Shown: positions 54,457 through 64,000 of the stretch, piece by piece | How the letters are laid out: each line of letters opens with the position of its first letter | Numbering within the stretch: position 1 is the first letter of the stretch | Assembly: GCA_040904765.1 (NCBI GenBank) | Contig: JBBDST010000057.1 | Coordinates: forward strand, 1-64,000 | Length of the DNA stretch: 64,000 nucleotides | Origin: JBBDST01 sp040904765 | GTDB taxonomy: Bacteria > Actinomycetota > Nitriliruptoria > Nitriliruptorales > Nitriliruptoraceae | Direction of reading: 5' to 3' | The notes under the pieces: generated by a model | The model's input: the letters and a program-made list of their open reading frames with translations, nothing else | What the model was told of the DNA's origin: nothing | Databases searched by the model: none | Made by a program: the position numbers and the translations under genes

Positions 54457-54987
54457 CTAAACGTCGTCGTCATCGGCAGCGACATTGCCAAGCTGCACCG
54501 GGTCAAGTTCGTCCGTTTCGAGCGCGCCACGCAGTTTGGCCCGACCGCGTTCAACGGTCGATAGTGTTTTAGTTAGCACAACTTCGAAATTGGCCAGTTT
54601 CGCATCGACGTAGTCTTCAGCTTCAAGACGGATCTTGCGCGCATGGTCACGCGCGTCGTTGAGGATACGTTCAGCGTCGTCTTGGGCTGCTTTCACCACA
54701 GTTTCTTTGGCGATGAGTTCAAGCTGAGTTTGTTGCGCGTCTGCCACCAGCCGTTCAGCGTCTTCTTTCGCCCGCATCAGAATCTCGTCACGTTCACGCA
54801 CCACCCAACGAGCTTGTGTCAATTCGTCTGGCAGTCCGGCCCGCAAATGTTGAATGAGCGATTCAATATCGCCACGATGCACCATCACTGAACTAGATAG
54901 TGGCACCGATTTGGCGTCGGCTATCAACTGATCGAGGTGCGACATCGTCGCTTCCACATCAGGGGGAATGCCGTACTGCTCACTCAT
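54457..54987 (-). CDS. SepIVA/DivIVA-like coiled-coil division protein
   Basis: The 176-residue protein is mainly alpha-helical, with a heptad-rich coiled coil from about residue 60 to 150 (EDAERLVADAQQTQLEL, then KAAQDDAERILNDARDHA) and an acidic end. The composition and its position before DUF177-rpmF-rnc match SepIVA, a DivIVA-like protein needed for septation in mycobacteria (recalled). The ATG at 54987 is preferred over the frame start at 55038 because GAGGGAT is upstream. Confidence 0.72.
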   Translation of the reverse strand: MSEQYGIPPDVEATMSHLDQLIADAKSVPLSSSVMVHRGDIESLIQHLRAGLPDELTQARWVVRERDEILMRAKEDAERLVADAQQTQLELIAKETVVKAAQDDAERILNDARDHARKIRLEAEDYVDAKLANFEVVLTKTLSTVERGRAKLRGALETDELDPVQLGNVAADDDDV

Positions 54988-55085
54988 GGCGTATCCCTCG
55001 AAACTTTTGGTAGGCGTCGCGCTGTTACAACTTTTCACAACGCCAAGCGTAGCGTTATCCCGTTCGGCACCGTGTGGACTTTCGC

Positions 55086-55574
55086 CTAAGTGCCATTTGG
55101 CTGGCGGAGGCGTTCGAGCGCGGCCTTCACGTTGGCCGTAACGAACATGCCGACATCACCACCACCGTGGGCGATCTGTCTTACGAACGTACTCGACACG
55201 AAACTGTGCACCGGAGTGGCCGGCAAGAACACGGTCTCGATCTGGCCAACCGCTGCGTTCATCTGCGCCATCTGCTGCTCATAGGCAAAATCAGCGCCCG
55301 CCCGCAACCCTTTGACGACGGTAGTGATCCCCTGCTCTTGGCAGAACGTCACCAGCAGTCCTGAAAACGAAGCGACCGTCACGTTCGTAAGTCCAGCTAC
55401 CGCTTCATGGACAAACGTCATCCGTTCGTCATGACTAAACGTGTACGTCTTGGCTGGGTTGTCCATGACGGCCACCACAACATGTTCGAACACGTTGGCT
55501 GCCCGTTGGAACACGTCGACGTGACCGTGGGTCACCGGATCAAAACTGCCTGGACACACTGCTTGGCGACTCAT
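55086..55574 (-). CDS. coaD: phosphopantetheine adenylyltransferase
   Basis: CoaD makes dephospho-CoA. The 162-residue protein has CPGSFDPVTHGHVDV with the HxGH-type motif and VKGLRAGADFAYEQQMAQMN. It is 20 nt after rsmD, the usual pair. Confidence 0.97.
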   Translation of the reverse strand: MSRQAVCPGSFDPVTHGHVDVFQRAANVFEHVVVAVMDNPAKTYTFSHDERMTFVHEAVAGLTNVTVASFSGLLVTFCQEQGITTVVKGLRAGADFAYEQQMAQMNAAVGQIETVFLPATPVHSFVSSTFVRQIAHGGGDVGMFVTANVKAALERLRQPNGT

Positions 55575-55594
55575 GTCGTCTCCACCGTCGGCGA

Positions 55595-56155
55595 CTAGAT
55601 GCTAACGCTACCGTCCACGACCCTGCAGGCACGATACAGCACCACATTGCCGTAGCGTTTCACGGTCGTGTGACCAAAGCCTTCAGGGAAACGTGGTGCG
55701 TCTTGTCTGCGGTCACGTTCAACGACCACGGTTGCCTCAGCAGCCAGATGGGCGTCGAGTTCTGCCAGATACTGCTCGATATCGGAAGTAGGCACGTCGT
55801 AAGGGGCGTCGAGAAACACAACATGGAAACGACGTGTTGAGTTGCTGGCCAGAAACCGTGCGGCCGACTGGATATGTAGGGTGGCGCCGGCCAGCGCGAC
55901 CGTGTCGATGTTGCGCCGAAGGATCGTTGCCGTCTTTGGATCTTGTTCTACAAACGTGACCTGGCGAGCGCCACGTGACAGTGCTTCAAGCCCAAGGGCA
56001 CCGCTACCGGCAAACAAGTCAAGTACATCGGCGTCGACGATACTGCCGGCAAGGGATGAGAACAGTGCTTCACGTACCCGGTCGGGGGTAGGACGCACCC
56101 CTTGGGGTGGGACCGCAAGCCTGCGGCCCTTGGCGGCACCGGCAACGATGCGCAT
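55595..56155 (-). CDS. rsmD: 16S rRNA (guanine966-N2)-methyltransferase RsmD
   Basis: The 186-residue protein has RIVAGAAKGRRL, RPTPDRVREALF, the SAM motif DLFAGSGALGLEALSRGA and FLDAPYD in place of the DPPY motif. The ATG at 56155 shares one base with the oligopeptidase stop (TGATG), so it is coupled; a longer frame to 56221 is a read-back into that gene. Confidence 0.94.
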   Translation of the reverse strand: MRIVAGAAKGRRLAVPPQGVRPTPDRVREALFSSLAGSIVDADVLDLFAGSGALGLEALSRGARQVTFVEQDPKTATILRRNIDTVALAGATLHIQSAARFLASNSTRRFHVVFLDAPYDVPTSDIEQYLAELDAHLAAEATVVVERDRRQDAPRFPEGFGHTTVKRYGNVVLYRACRVVDGSVSI

Positions 56156-58284
56156 CAGCGCACCACATCGATGCCGAACATATCGAGCAGAAACGTGTGG
56201 ACTTGTGCTTCGTCTCGCCATGCGTCGTAACGTCCGCTACGTCCGCCATGCCCGCTACCCATTTCGGTGAAGAACAAGATGGCCGGATCAAGACTGCGGC
56301 TTCGTAACGTCGCGACCCATTTCGCCGGTTCGAAGTACTGCACACGCGGGTCATTGAGTCCTGCAGTGATATACAGCGGCGGGTACGTGTGGGCCTCGAC
56401 GTTGTCCACGGGCGAATAGCTGCGGATGATCTGCATCATCTTGGGATCACGCGGATCCCCCCATTCGTCATATTCGATCACGGTAAGTGGTAACGATGGG
56501 TCGCTTAACGTGGCTGCAACATCCACAAACGGCACTTCCGCAACGGCGGCACAAAACCGTTCGGGGGCACGGTTTAACGCTGCACCGACCGTAAGACCAC
56601 CTGCAGAGCCGCCTCTGATGGCGATCCGTGTCGGATCGATACCGGGCGTGTCTGCCAGGTGGTTGGCGCATGCGACCGTGTCTTTAAACGTGTTGGGTTT
56701 GGCCGCAAATTTGCCGGTTTCGTACCACTGACGCCCCTGATCGCCGCCGCCACGAACATGAGCCAGTGCAAACACCACTCCCCGGTCAAGGAGGTTCAGT
56801 CGTGCAGTGGAGAAGGCCGGGTCAAGGGAGATTTCGTACGCCCCATACACATATATGAGGCATGGTGCCTCTTTAGGCCGGTCGCGTTTTGCCACCAGAC
56901 TGATCGGAACTTCAATCCCGTCGTCGCTCACCGCATAGCTACGCCACGTCTCATAGGCGTCTTCACGAAAGCCGCCAGGTACGTCTTGACGTTTCACAAC
57001 CACCGCCGTGTCATGGTTCACCGCAATATCAGTGACCACGGTTGGAGTAGCCAGCGCGGTAGTGACGGTGCGCACGAAGTGGGTGTGAAACTGCGGGTTG
57101 CCGCCAGCGACGGTGGTGGCGAGGTCGCCTGGGGTGCCGATGTGTTTGATCACGGTGCCGTCGTGGGCGAGCACGATCAGGTTGGTGGTGGCATCGCGGC
57201 GTACCCCAAGTACAAGATGGTCGCCAAATACGTCGAGCGATTCGAGACGCACACCGCGCTGGTGGGCAAACAGCACCCGAGTGGCGGCAGCTGTCGGATT
57301 GTTCAAAGGGGTCGCACGCAGTTCAAAGTCGTCACAGTCGTCTGCGTTGGTGAGGAAAAACAGGGTGTCGTTGCCATGATCAAGGTCAACCTGCACACCC
57401 TCAGTTCGTGGGATCACCAGTTGGGGGGTTGCATCGATGTTCCAAGCGTCAATGAGGCGCCATTCGTCGGTGATTTTGCTGCCGGCATGAATCACCTGAA
57501 AGGCGCCGCTACGGGTGAGTCCCACCCCAACAAAGAATCGTTCGTCGGTTTCTTCATGCAGCAGCAGGTCGTCGCTTTGATCGGTCCCGACCACATGTCG
57601 ATACACCCGGTAAGGCCGCCACGCATCGTCCAATGTGGTGTACAAAAAACTGGTTCCGGCAGCGTCCCAGGCCACCCCGTAGCTGGCGTTTTCGACCACG
57701 TCAGGCAACGTCATGTTTTCGTTTAGGTCACGAACCGTCAACGTGAACACTTCTCCACCGGTCGTGTCGATGCCTTCTATGACGCGTTGATGGTCAGGGC
57801 TTGGCGCAAACACGCCGAGCCGAAAATAGTCGTGGCCTGAAGCGGCCTCATTTTCATCAATCAGCACTTGTTCGTCGGTTGGCGGGTTGAACGGATCGAC
57901 GGGAAACCGCAGTTCATCGGTCAACTGATCAACATCGGTGATGCCTTCTGGGACGCGTCTACGGGCGTGGATCGGATATGACGCGCCGGCAAGCGTTCTA
58001 CGGTAGTAGACATACGGTCCGTCTAAGACCGGCGCGGACGCGTCTGTTTCGTTCACCCGTTGAGCGATTTCTTGAGCCAGCAGATCAACCGTTTGCTCGC
58101 GTGCAGCAAAAAACGTGTCTGTGTGGGCATTTTCGCTGGCCAGGTACGCCAACACCTCCGGGTTTTCACGTTCGGTTAGCCAGTGGTATGGGTCGGTGAC
58201 AACACTGCCATCAGCCAAGGTGCGTTCAACCGGCTGGGCTTTAGGTGGCGATGGGGGTGTGCGCGTGAGATCTAGGCGAGGCAC
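56155..58284 (-). CDS. ptrB: oligopeptidase B (S9A family)
   Basis: This cytoplasmic serine oligopeptidase cuts after basic residues in short peptides. The 709-residue protein has a beta-propeller half and a C-terminal alpha/beta hydrolase with the family block RGGGDQGRQWYE, the nucleophile Ser in RGGSAGG near 560 and the catalytic His in GSGHGGRSGR near 678. The GTG at 58284 follows AAAGGA by 5 nt; the frame opens at 58359. Confidence 0.94.
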   Translation of the reverse strand: MPRLDLTRTPPSPPKAQPVERTLADGSVVTDPYHWLTERENPEVLAYLASENAHTDTFFAAREQTVDLLAQEIAQRVNETDASAPVLDGPYVYYRRTLAGASYPIHARRRVPEGITDVDQLTDELRFPVDPFNPPTDEQVLIDENEAASGHDYFRLGVFAPSPDHQRVIEGIDTTGGEVFTLTVRDLNENMTLPDVVENASYGVAWDAAGTSFLYTTLDDAWRPYRVYRHVVGTDQSDDLLLHEETDERFFVGVGLTRSGAFQVIHAGSKITDEWRLIDAWNIDATPQLVIPRTEGVQVDLDHGNDTLFFLTNADDCDDFELRATPLNNPTAAATRVLFAHQRGVRLESLDVFGDHLVLGVRRDATTNLIVLAHDGTVIKHIGTPGDLATTVAGGNPQFHTHFVRTVTTALATPTVVTDIAVNHDTAVVVKRQDVPGGFREDAYETWRSYAVSDDGIEVPISLVAKRDRPKEAPCLIYVYGAYEISLDPAFSTARLNLLDRGVVFALAHVRGGGDQGRQWYETGKFAAKPNTFKDTVACANHLADTPGIDPTRIAIRGGSAGGLTVGAALNRAPERFCAAVAEVPFVDVAATLSDPSLPLTVIEYDEWGDPRDPKMMQIIRSYSPVDNVEAHTYPPLYITAGLNDPRVQYFEPAKWVATLRSRSLDPAILFFTEMGSGHGGRSGRYDAWRDEAQVHTFLLDMFGIDVVR

Positions 58285-58318
58285 GGTGATCCTTTGAAGC
58301 GTCGGCAGAGGTAAAAGC

Positions 58319-60310
58319 CTACGCCGGTGGCAGACCACCACGCGCACGGGTGTTGGCAAGAGCTACAAACGCGTCGAATGCGTCGGGGTTTGCCATCGCG
58401 CCCGGATTTGCAACGATTTTCGGGTCGGCTCCTTGCAGCAACCGTTTCACCGGAATTTCCATGCGTTTTCCAGAGATCGTCAAGGGCAGTTCACCAACCG
58501 CATAGATCTCGTCTGGCACGTGCCGGGGTGAAATGACCGAACGGATGTGCGCTTTGATGGTTGTTTGCAAGGTGTCGTTAAGCGCGACGGTGTCGCGCAA
58601 CACAACAAATAGCACCAGCGTGTCGTCAGCTTCACCGTCGAGATGCACAATCAGGCATTCCTTGACGTCGGCAAGTTCTTCGACGGCGGCGGTGAATTCG
58701 GCTGTGCCCATGCGAACCCCGCCACGGTTCAACGTCGCATCAGATCGGCCGGAGATGATGCAGCTGCCCCGAGGGGTGAATTCGATCCAGTCGCCGTGAC
58801 GCCACACGCCGGGATACACGGCAAAGTAGGCGTCGTGATATTTGCTTCCGTCCGGGTCGTTAAAAAAATGCACGGGCATGGACGGCATCGGCAAGGTCAA
58901 TACCAGTTCCCCACGGCCGTTGGCAACCGGCGTGCCGTCTGGGCCAAACGCTTCAACGCGTGCGCCAAGACTCGGTGCCGAAATCTCGCCGGCGTACACG
59001 GCCAGCAGCGGTGCGGCCCCCACAAAAGCGGTGCACAGGTCCGTACCGCCCGATACGGAGGCGAGCTGCACACGCTCGCCGAACGTGTCAGCAACCCAGA
59101 AAAATCCCTCGCTGGCAAGTGGGGATCCGGTCGAGCCGATCACTTTCAAGGCGGACAGGTCGTAGTCACGTGCCGGATTGAGGCCGGCCGCACGGCATGC
59201 CATGACGAACGGTGCGCTCACCCCAAGCACGGTGATCCGGGTGGCTTCGGCCAGTTCAAAGAGCCGGTTGAGGTTGGGATAACCCGGGTCGCCGTCATAC
59301 AACACGATGGTGGCGCCAAGCGTTAATGCACCCACCAGATAGTTCCACATCATCCAGCCGGTGGTGGTAAACCAGAACATTTGGTCATCGGGACCAACAT
59401 CTAAGTGCAGTCCTATCGATTTTTGTAGTTCCAACAGACTGCCGCCGTGTCCATGCACAATCGCTTTGGGTAGCCCGGTCGTGCCAGAGGAGAACAAGAT
59501 GTACAGCGGATGGGTAAACGGCACAGCAACCGGCGCCAGTGGGGCGGGATGGGCGCCGAGCGTATGCCACGAAATGATGCCGCTTGCTGGCACATCAACC
59601 CCGTCGTAGACTTCGCCAAGGACCGGGACGATAACAAGTGTTTCGACGGTATCGAGCGCGGCACGCAAGGCGCTGATGTTGGCACGCCGGTCGATCCGTT
59701 TGGCGCCGTAGAGGTATCCGTCGGCACAGATCAGCACTTTCGGGCCGATCTGTGCGACCCGATCGATCACTGCCCGCACCCCAAATTCGGGTGCGCATGA
59801 CGACCAGATGGCACCGATGGCTGCTGTAGCCAAAAACGCGACGACGGCAGGTATGGCGTTTGGCAAATAGCCAACGACCCGGTCGCCTTCACCAACACCG
59901 GCTTGGCGTAGCCCGGCGGCAACGGCACCGACTTGGGCATGAAGTTCAGCGTAGGTGAGTCGGGTTTCGTCGCCGTCCTGATTCACCGCAATCACGGCTT
60001 CACTGGCCGGATCGTGACCCAAAATGGCGCTGACATAGTTGATGGTGCTGTTGTCAAACCAGGTGGCGTGTTCAACGTCGGTGTAGGTGAGTGTGTCGGT
60101 TGGGGGTGCAACGAACGGGGTGGCGAATTCGGTGGTGATTTCGTGCCAGAACGTTGCCGGGTCGTCAACTGACCACTGCCATGCACCGTGATAGTCGGTG
60201 AAGTCGAGGCCGTGATTGGTTTTAACGCGGGTGAGAAACTGTCCCATGCGGCTGGTTTCCCACACGTTCGCTGCCGGTTCAAACAGCATGTCGCCTGGCT
60301 GTCGGTTCAC
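58319..60310 (-). CDS. acetoacetyl-CoA synthetase
   Basis: The 663-residue acyl-CoA ligase activates acetoacetate, salvaging ketone bodies or degradation products. It has YILFSSGTTGLPKAIVHGHGG (AMP-binding), TTGWMMWNYLVG and the C-terminal GKRMEIPVK lysine motif, and the N-terminal HGAWQWSV..FW region of the acetoacetyl-specific group. It could instead act on a related short acid. It lies 48 nt downstream of recG and 34 nt before ptrB, and may form an operon with them. Confidence 0.9.
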   Translation of the reverse strand: MNRQPGDMLFEPAANVWETSRMGQFLTRVKTNHGLDFTDYHGAWQWSVDDPATFWHEITTEFATPFVAPPTDTLTYTDVEHATWFDNSTINYVSAILGHDPASEAVIAVNQDGDETRLTYAELHAQVGAVAAGLRQAGVGEGDRVVGYLPNAIPAVVAFLATAAIGAIWSSCAPEFGVRAVIDRVAQIGPKVLICADGYLYGAKRIDRRANISALRAALDTVETLVIVPVLGEVYDGVDVPASGIISWHTLGAHPAPLAPVAVPFTHPLYILFSSGTTGLPKAIVHGHGGSLLELQKSIGLHLDVGPDDQMFWFTTTGWMMWNYLVGALTLGATIVLYDGDPGYPNLNRLFELAEATRITVLGVSAPFVMACRAAGLNPARDYDLSALKVIGSTGSPLASEGFFWVADTFGERVQLASVSGGTDLCTAFVGAAPLLAVYAGEISAPSLGARVEAFGPDGTPVANGRGELVLTLPMPSMPVHFFNDPDGSKYHDAYFAVYPGVWRHGDWIEFTPRGSCIISGRSDATLNRGGVRMGTAEFTAAVEELADVKECLIVHLDGEADDTLVLFVVLRDTVALNDTLQTTIKAHIRSVISPRHVPDEIYAVGELPLTISGKRMEIPVKRLLQGADPKIVANPGAMANPDAFDAFVALANTRARGGLPPA

Positions 60311-60358
60311 ACTCTCCCCCGTTTCGCTCGTCTTGCGTGCATACGCTAGCCAGATCGG

Positions 60359-62533
60359 TTAGCCGGTTGCGAGCGCATCAAGTCCAGTCAGGTCGTGCGC
60401 GAAGCGGCGCAACACTTCACGGCGTAAGCCTGCGTGTTTGGTTGCGGCCAGTTGCGGATCATCGTGAAGCACTTGGCGGGCGAACACTTGAGTGTCATAG
60501 ATGACGTCAAGGTCACGGATGAGGCGGGCAATTTTTAAATCGGCATGGCCTGACTGAGCTTCACCAAACAGTTGTCCTTCGCCGCGCAGTTCAAGATCTG
60601 TTTCGGCGAGCAGGAACCCGTCTTGAGTAGCAACAACCGCATCCAGGCGAGCTGCCGCCTCATCTGAAAGTTCGTTGGACCAGCCGGCAAACAGCACGCA
60701 GTAGCTGCGTTGGCTGCCGCGACCGACCCGGCCGCGCAGCTGATGGAGTTGGCTGATTCCGAATCGTTCGGCGTCTTCGATCACCATGATGGTGGCGTCT
60801 GGCACATCTACACCAACTTCGATGACGGTGGTTGCGACAAGCACGCCGATGGTGCCGTCACGAAACTGTGCCATCACGTCATCTTTTTCTTTGCTACTCA
60901 TCCGCCCATGCAGCAACCCGACGTTTTCGTCAACGAATACGTCCCGGTTCAACCGTTCATATTCGGCTACTGCGGCGCGCGCATCGATGGCATCACTTGG
61001 TTCCACAAACGGGCAGACGATGTAGGCGCGCTGCCCACGGGCAATTTCCTCACGAATGAAGGCATACACCTTGTCGCGTCGGTGGGCTTCGTTTGGGGTG
61101 ATGAGTTGAGTGGTGATTGGTTGCCGTCCTGCCGGCAGTTCATCAAGGACGCTGACATCGAGGTCTCCATGGACGGTGAGCGCCAACGAACGTGGGATCG
61201 GCGTGGCGGTCATTACCAGTACGTCTGGTTGGGCGGCGTTTTGACTTCCGGCCGATTTTTCACGCAATCTGACGCGCTGTGACACGCCAAAACGGTGCTG
61301 TTCGTCGATGACGACCACGCCCAGGTCGGCGAACATGACGCCATCTTCAAGGATCGCGTGGGTGCCAACCAGCAGGTCAATGTCGCCGCTCAACAGTTCG
61401 CCCAGAATCTTGCGGCGTTGGTTGACGGTTGCGCTTGAGGTCAGTAGTGCAACCCGGATGCTGTCGAGAACGTTCACGCCAAAGGGGGCAAGCAGGCCCG
61501 TTAGGGTGCGGTAATGCTGTTCGGCAAGGACTGCCGTTGGGGCCATAATGACGGCTTGTCGGCTGTTATCGACGGCACACAGCATGCTCCACAACGCCAC
61601 GAGTGTTTTGCCGCTGCCGACGTCACCTTGCAACAAGCGGTGCATCGGGGCGGGTGCAGCAAGGTCTTGGCCGATTTCGTCAAATGCGCGCAGTTGCGCG
61701 CCGGTGGGTGTGAACGGCAAAGTGGTGATCAGTTTCGCGGCATACCCACTTTTTTCGGGCGGATTGGTGACACCAACGGCGTTGCTGACAAACTGGGCGC
61801 GGCGCAGTTGCAGCCCCAGTTGAAGGGCAAACAGTTCGTCAAATACGAGCCGCTGGCGGGCTTTCATCTGATCATTCAAAGTGTCTGGTTGATGCATCTG
61901 CAGGAAAGCTTGACGCAAACTGATCAGACCCCGTGCGGCGGCAATAGGTCCAAGCCAGTCTTCTTCGAACGTGACGTCGGTTAACGCCCGGTCGATAAGG
62001 CGGGCCAGTTGTGCCTGGCTGATCCCGTCACACGCACGGTAGACGGCCACATAGCGGCGGGCGGCAAGTTCAGCAACAATCGTGCCGGTGTGCATCTCAT
62101 CGGAGTCGATCGGTTGCACTTCTGGGCCGTTTAACTGCAACACGCCCCGAAATTCGCCGACTTTGCCGCTAAATGCCGCAACGGTGCCAACTGGCAGAGT
62201 GCGTTGACGAAACCGTTGGTTGAAATACACCACATGGAAGCTGCCACCATCACGGTGTCGGACGGTCGCATCCAGCTTGTCTAACGCCCGGCGGCTGCCT
62301 TTTTTGGGGATGCGCTGCACACTCCAGGCTTCCACCACCCCGATCAACGTCGCCGGTTCACCGATCGTGACGTCAGCTAATGTGAGGACCGCACCAGAAT
62401 CAAGATAGGTGCGCGGCACATGCTCTAACAGGTCACGGACTGACGTTAAATTCAAACCGTCGGAAAGCCGTTTGGCCAGTGCCGGCCCGACACCAGAAAG
62501 GCGGGTGAGTGGGTCGTCAAACCCCACACTCAT
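60359..62533 (-). CDS. recG: ATP-dependent DNA helicase RecG
   Basis: RecG reverses stalled forks and processes branched DNA. The 724-residue protein has the wedge domain, helicase motif I GDVGSGKT near 308, motif II VIDEQHRFG (DEQH), motif VI QLRGRVGRG and the C-terminal TRG region. The ATG overlaps the DAK2 gene stop (ATGA). Confidence 0.97.
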   Translation of the reverse strand: MSVGFDDPLTRLSGVGPALAKRLSDGLNLTSVRDLLEHVPRTYLDSGAVLTLADVTIGEPATLIGVVEAWSVQRIPKKGSRRALDKLDATVRHRDGGSFHVVYFNQRFRQRTLPVGTVAAFSGKVGEFRGVLQLNGPEVQPIDSDEMHTGTIVAELAARRYVAVYRACDGISQAQLARLIDRALTDVTFEEDWLGPIAAARGLISLRQAFLQMHQPDTLNDQMKARQRLVFDELFALQLGLQLRRAQFVSNAVGVTNPPEKSGYAAKLITTLPFTPTGAQLRAFDEIGQDLAAPAPMHRLLQGDVGSGKTLVALWSMLCAVDNSRQAVIMAPTAVLAEQHYRTLTGLLAPFGVNVLDSIRVALLTSSATVNQRRKILGELLSGDIDLLVGTHAILEDGVMFADLGVVVIDEQHRFGVSQRVRLREKSAGSQNAAQPDVLVMTATPIPRSLALTVHGDLDVSVLDELPAGRQPITTQLITPNEAHRRDKVYAFIREEIARGQRAYIVCPFVEPSDAIDARAAVAEYERLNRDVFVDENVGLLHGRMSSKEKDDVMAQFRDGTIGVLVATTVIEVGVDVPDATIMVIEDAERFGISQLHQLRGRVGRGSQRSYCVLFAGWSNELSDEAAARLDAVVATQDGFLLAETDLELRGEGQLFGEAQSGHADLKIARLIRDLDVIYDTQVFARQVLHDDPQLAATKHAGLRREVLRRFAHDLTGLDALATG

Positions 62534-64000
62534 TCGACACCGACCCAGGCGATCACGTTTGCACCAGGCAGGTCAAGCACAACCTGTTCGGCATCCGGGC
62601 ACCAGTCGCTGATGACCCGGGTGACGTCACTGCGTTGCTGCAAAGTAGAGAGGTCCCCAAACATGATGGTGACCATTTGCACATGACGGTTTTGCAGTTG
62701 GGCGCGTACCGCCACCGAAAGGTCGTGGACGTACGTGATAGCGCCGGTCGTGTCCGCCACCGTAACGCCCTCTGGGTGGGGTGTGACCGTGGTCACTTTG
62801 AGGGTGTCGAGGACTTCATGAATGTCGGCAAGCACCGTGTCGGGTGCACCGGTCGGGTCCATAACACTGATGGCAGCAAGCAGCGCCAACGGCGAGTCAC
62901 AGGCAATCAGCGCATCGGCGCGTCGTTCTTGGCCGAGCTGCTGGGCAAAATGCACCGCTGTTTGCGCGCCAGCTGGCGTGTCGGCTGCGATCAGGATCAA
63001 CGCAGTGCTGGGTGAAATTGCGGAGGTAACGTCATCAAGGGAGCTGTCGTCTGGCAGAATCTGGACGGCGTTTGTCGTGCCAATGAGACCAGCGACGGCA
63101 GGTTCGGCGACAAGCCCGACGAACTGTACGCGAATGTTTGCCATCTCCGTCAGCGTGCCGTTTGGGTTGTGTGCCTCTTGGATTTGGGCACGCAGGTCAG
63201 TGATCGCAACGTTTTGGGGTGGTGCGAACGCAACGCCGACATCAATAACTTTCCCGACGTCGGCTGTATGGACATGCACGTTGATGAGGTTGCCGGCAGC
63301 GACGACCACTACCGAATCGCCATGTTGGCTTAAGGCATGGCGTAATGGGGCGACACTGACGTTGTCGGCATCAAGCAGATACTGCACTTCGTACGGATAC
63401 TTTTCGCTGGCGTGACAACCTGAAGCCACCATGTCAGGCAGCTGGGCGCCGACATCGACTGCCACGTCAAGTTGTTCGCCGGTTAAAAACGCGTGCACGG
63501 CGGTAATCAACACCTCAAAACCGCGGCCGCCAGCATCAACGACGTTGGCGTCGCGTAAGACTTGTAACTGTGCGGGGGTGTGTTCAACCGCCTGCCGGGT
63601 CGCTTCACAGGTCTGGCGTGACACGCACGCTAGCGAGGCGCCAGCGTCAACGGCCGCACGGGCTTGGTTGGCGGCAGCTGCGATTACCGAGAGCATGGTG
63701 CCAGATACGGGTTCAACAACCGCGCTGTAGGCAAGTTCTTGGGCGCTTGCCAGGGCGTTGGCGTATGCGACCGCGTCAACCTGATCGTGGCTGGTGGCTT
63801 CATCAACGACGGCACGCAACACCTGGCTTAAAATTACGCCTGAGTTGCCCCGTGCACCGCGGATGACGCCACGGATGACGACCCGTGCAAGTTCGGCCGG
63901 ATCGCGGATCTGTTGTCGGCGGGCGTCACGCAATGCATCAAGGCCGGCTTTGATGGTCAGCACCATGTTGGTGCCCGTGTCTGCATCAGGTACGGGAAAG
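62530..64000 (-). CDS. DAK2-domain protein (FakA/YloV-like), 5' end outside window
   Basis: The frame stays open to the window edge, where FPVPDADTGTNMVLT, the conserved DAK phosphate/metal motif, is visible; only the first few tens of residues are missing. The visible order is a DAK2 (DhaL-type) domain with GARGNSGVILSQ and DAGGRGFEVL, then a DegV-like C-terminal half. In Firmicutes FakA phosphorylates fatty acids bound to FakB for use in membrane lipids. The neighbour recG matches the order in many Gram-positives. Overlaps recG by 4 nt. Confidence 0.92.
   Translation of the reverse strand, partial: FPVPDADTGTNMVLTIKAGLDALRDARRQQIRDPAELARVVIRGVIRGARGNSGVILSQVLRAVVDEATSHDQVDAVAYANALASAQELAYSAVVEPVSGTMLSVIAAAANQARAAVDAGASLACVSRQTCEATRQAVEHTPAQLQVLRDANVVDAGGRGFEVLITAVHAFLTGEQLDVAVDVGAQLPDMVASGCHASEKYPYEVQYLLDADNVSVAPLRHALSQHGDSVVVVAAGNLINVHVHTADVGKVIDVGVAFAPPQNVAITDLRAQIQEAHNPNGTLTEMANIRVQFVGLVAEPAVAGLIGTTNAVQILPDDSSLDDVTSAISPSTALILIAADTPAGAQTAVHFAQQLGQERRADALIACDSPLALLAAISVMDPTGAPDTVLADIHEVLDTLKVTTVTPHPEGVTVADTTGAITYVHDLSVAVRAQLQNRHVQMVTIMFGDLSTLQQRSDVTRVISDWCPDAEQVVLDLPGANVIAWVGVE

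Noticed and set aside
56659..57726. 355-residue plus-strand ORF opposite ptrB
   Set aside because: It lies wholly within the well-supported oligopeptidase B gene and shows no motifs; it is an antisense shadow.
58643..59326. 227-residue plus-strand ORF opposite acetoacetyl-CoA synthetase
   Set aside because: Antisense to a gene with full motif support; no recognisable domain or ribosome binding site.
1..64000. tRNA, rRNA, CRISPR arrays, transposases or prophage genes
   Set aside because: I looked for cloverleaf-like sequences, regular spacers and transposase or integrase motifs; only the housekeeping Xer recombinase was found.

Overview
The window reads as one stretch of an actinobacterial chromosome, moderately GC-rich and with many GTG and TTG start codons. 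The evidence is gene content and order: DUF2469, a SepIVA/DivIVA-like coiled-coil protein, an RNase J-DapA-ThyX group, and long translation operons that match, from memory, the order in Mycobacterium. The gene families resemble Acidimicrobiia more than classical high-GC Actinomycetes, but the class is an inference. Nothing looks like phage, plasmid or insertion sequence; no tRNA, rRNA or CRISPR array was seen. Nearly all genes lie on the minus strand.

Layout, in window order. 68-8909: a RodZ-like cell-shape protein, a small exported or membrane protein (plus strand), an EamA transporter, FtsK, RNase J, DapA and a tandem ThyX-like protein. 9059-10933: an ABC exporter (plus strand). 10941-12596: a protein built almost entirely of 35-residue PPR-type repeats. 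12765-19831: DapB, an M16 peptidase, PNPase, S15, RibF and TruB. 19835-26959: RbfA, a carbamoylsarcosine-amidase-like hydrolase, a YrdC-like protein, DUF503, IF-2, YlxR, NusA and RimP. 27225-36165: IspG, site-2 protease, Dxr, RlmN, CdsA, Frr, PyrH, EF-Ts and S2. 36320-40289: an M23/alpha-beta hydrolase fusion, an enoyl-CoA hydratase, a Xer recombinase, a 38-residue membrane protein and DUF2469. 40370-42272: RNase HII (plus) and MetY. 42386-53842: LepB, L19, TrmD, RimM, KhpA, S16, Ffh, FtsY, SMC, an Fpg-like protein, RNase III and L32. 53915-64000: DUF177, SepIVA-like, CoaD, RsmD, oligopeptidase B, acetoacetyl-CoA synthetase, RecG and a DAK2 (FakA-like) protein cut by the window edge.

Most genes are housekeeping: ribosome assembly and RNA decay (RimP, NusA, IF-2, RbfA, TruB, PNPase, RNase J, RNase III), protein export (Ffh, FtsY, LepB), chromosome handling (FtsK, SMC, Xer, RecG), and lysine, isoprenoid and phospholipid synthesis. 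Many neighbours overlap by 4 nt (ATGA), showing translational coupling.

The main surprises sit inside this ordinary frame. They are a near-perfect 14-unit pentatricopeptide-repeat protein, a protein family that is rare in bacteria; a fused double ThyX in which each half has lost a different part of the flavin-site motif; an Fpg-family protein lacking almost every catalytic residue; a peptidase-lipase fusion next to rpsB; and a previously uncalled 38-residue membrane protein coupled to DUF2469.
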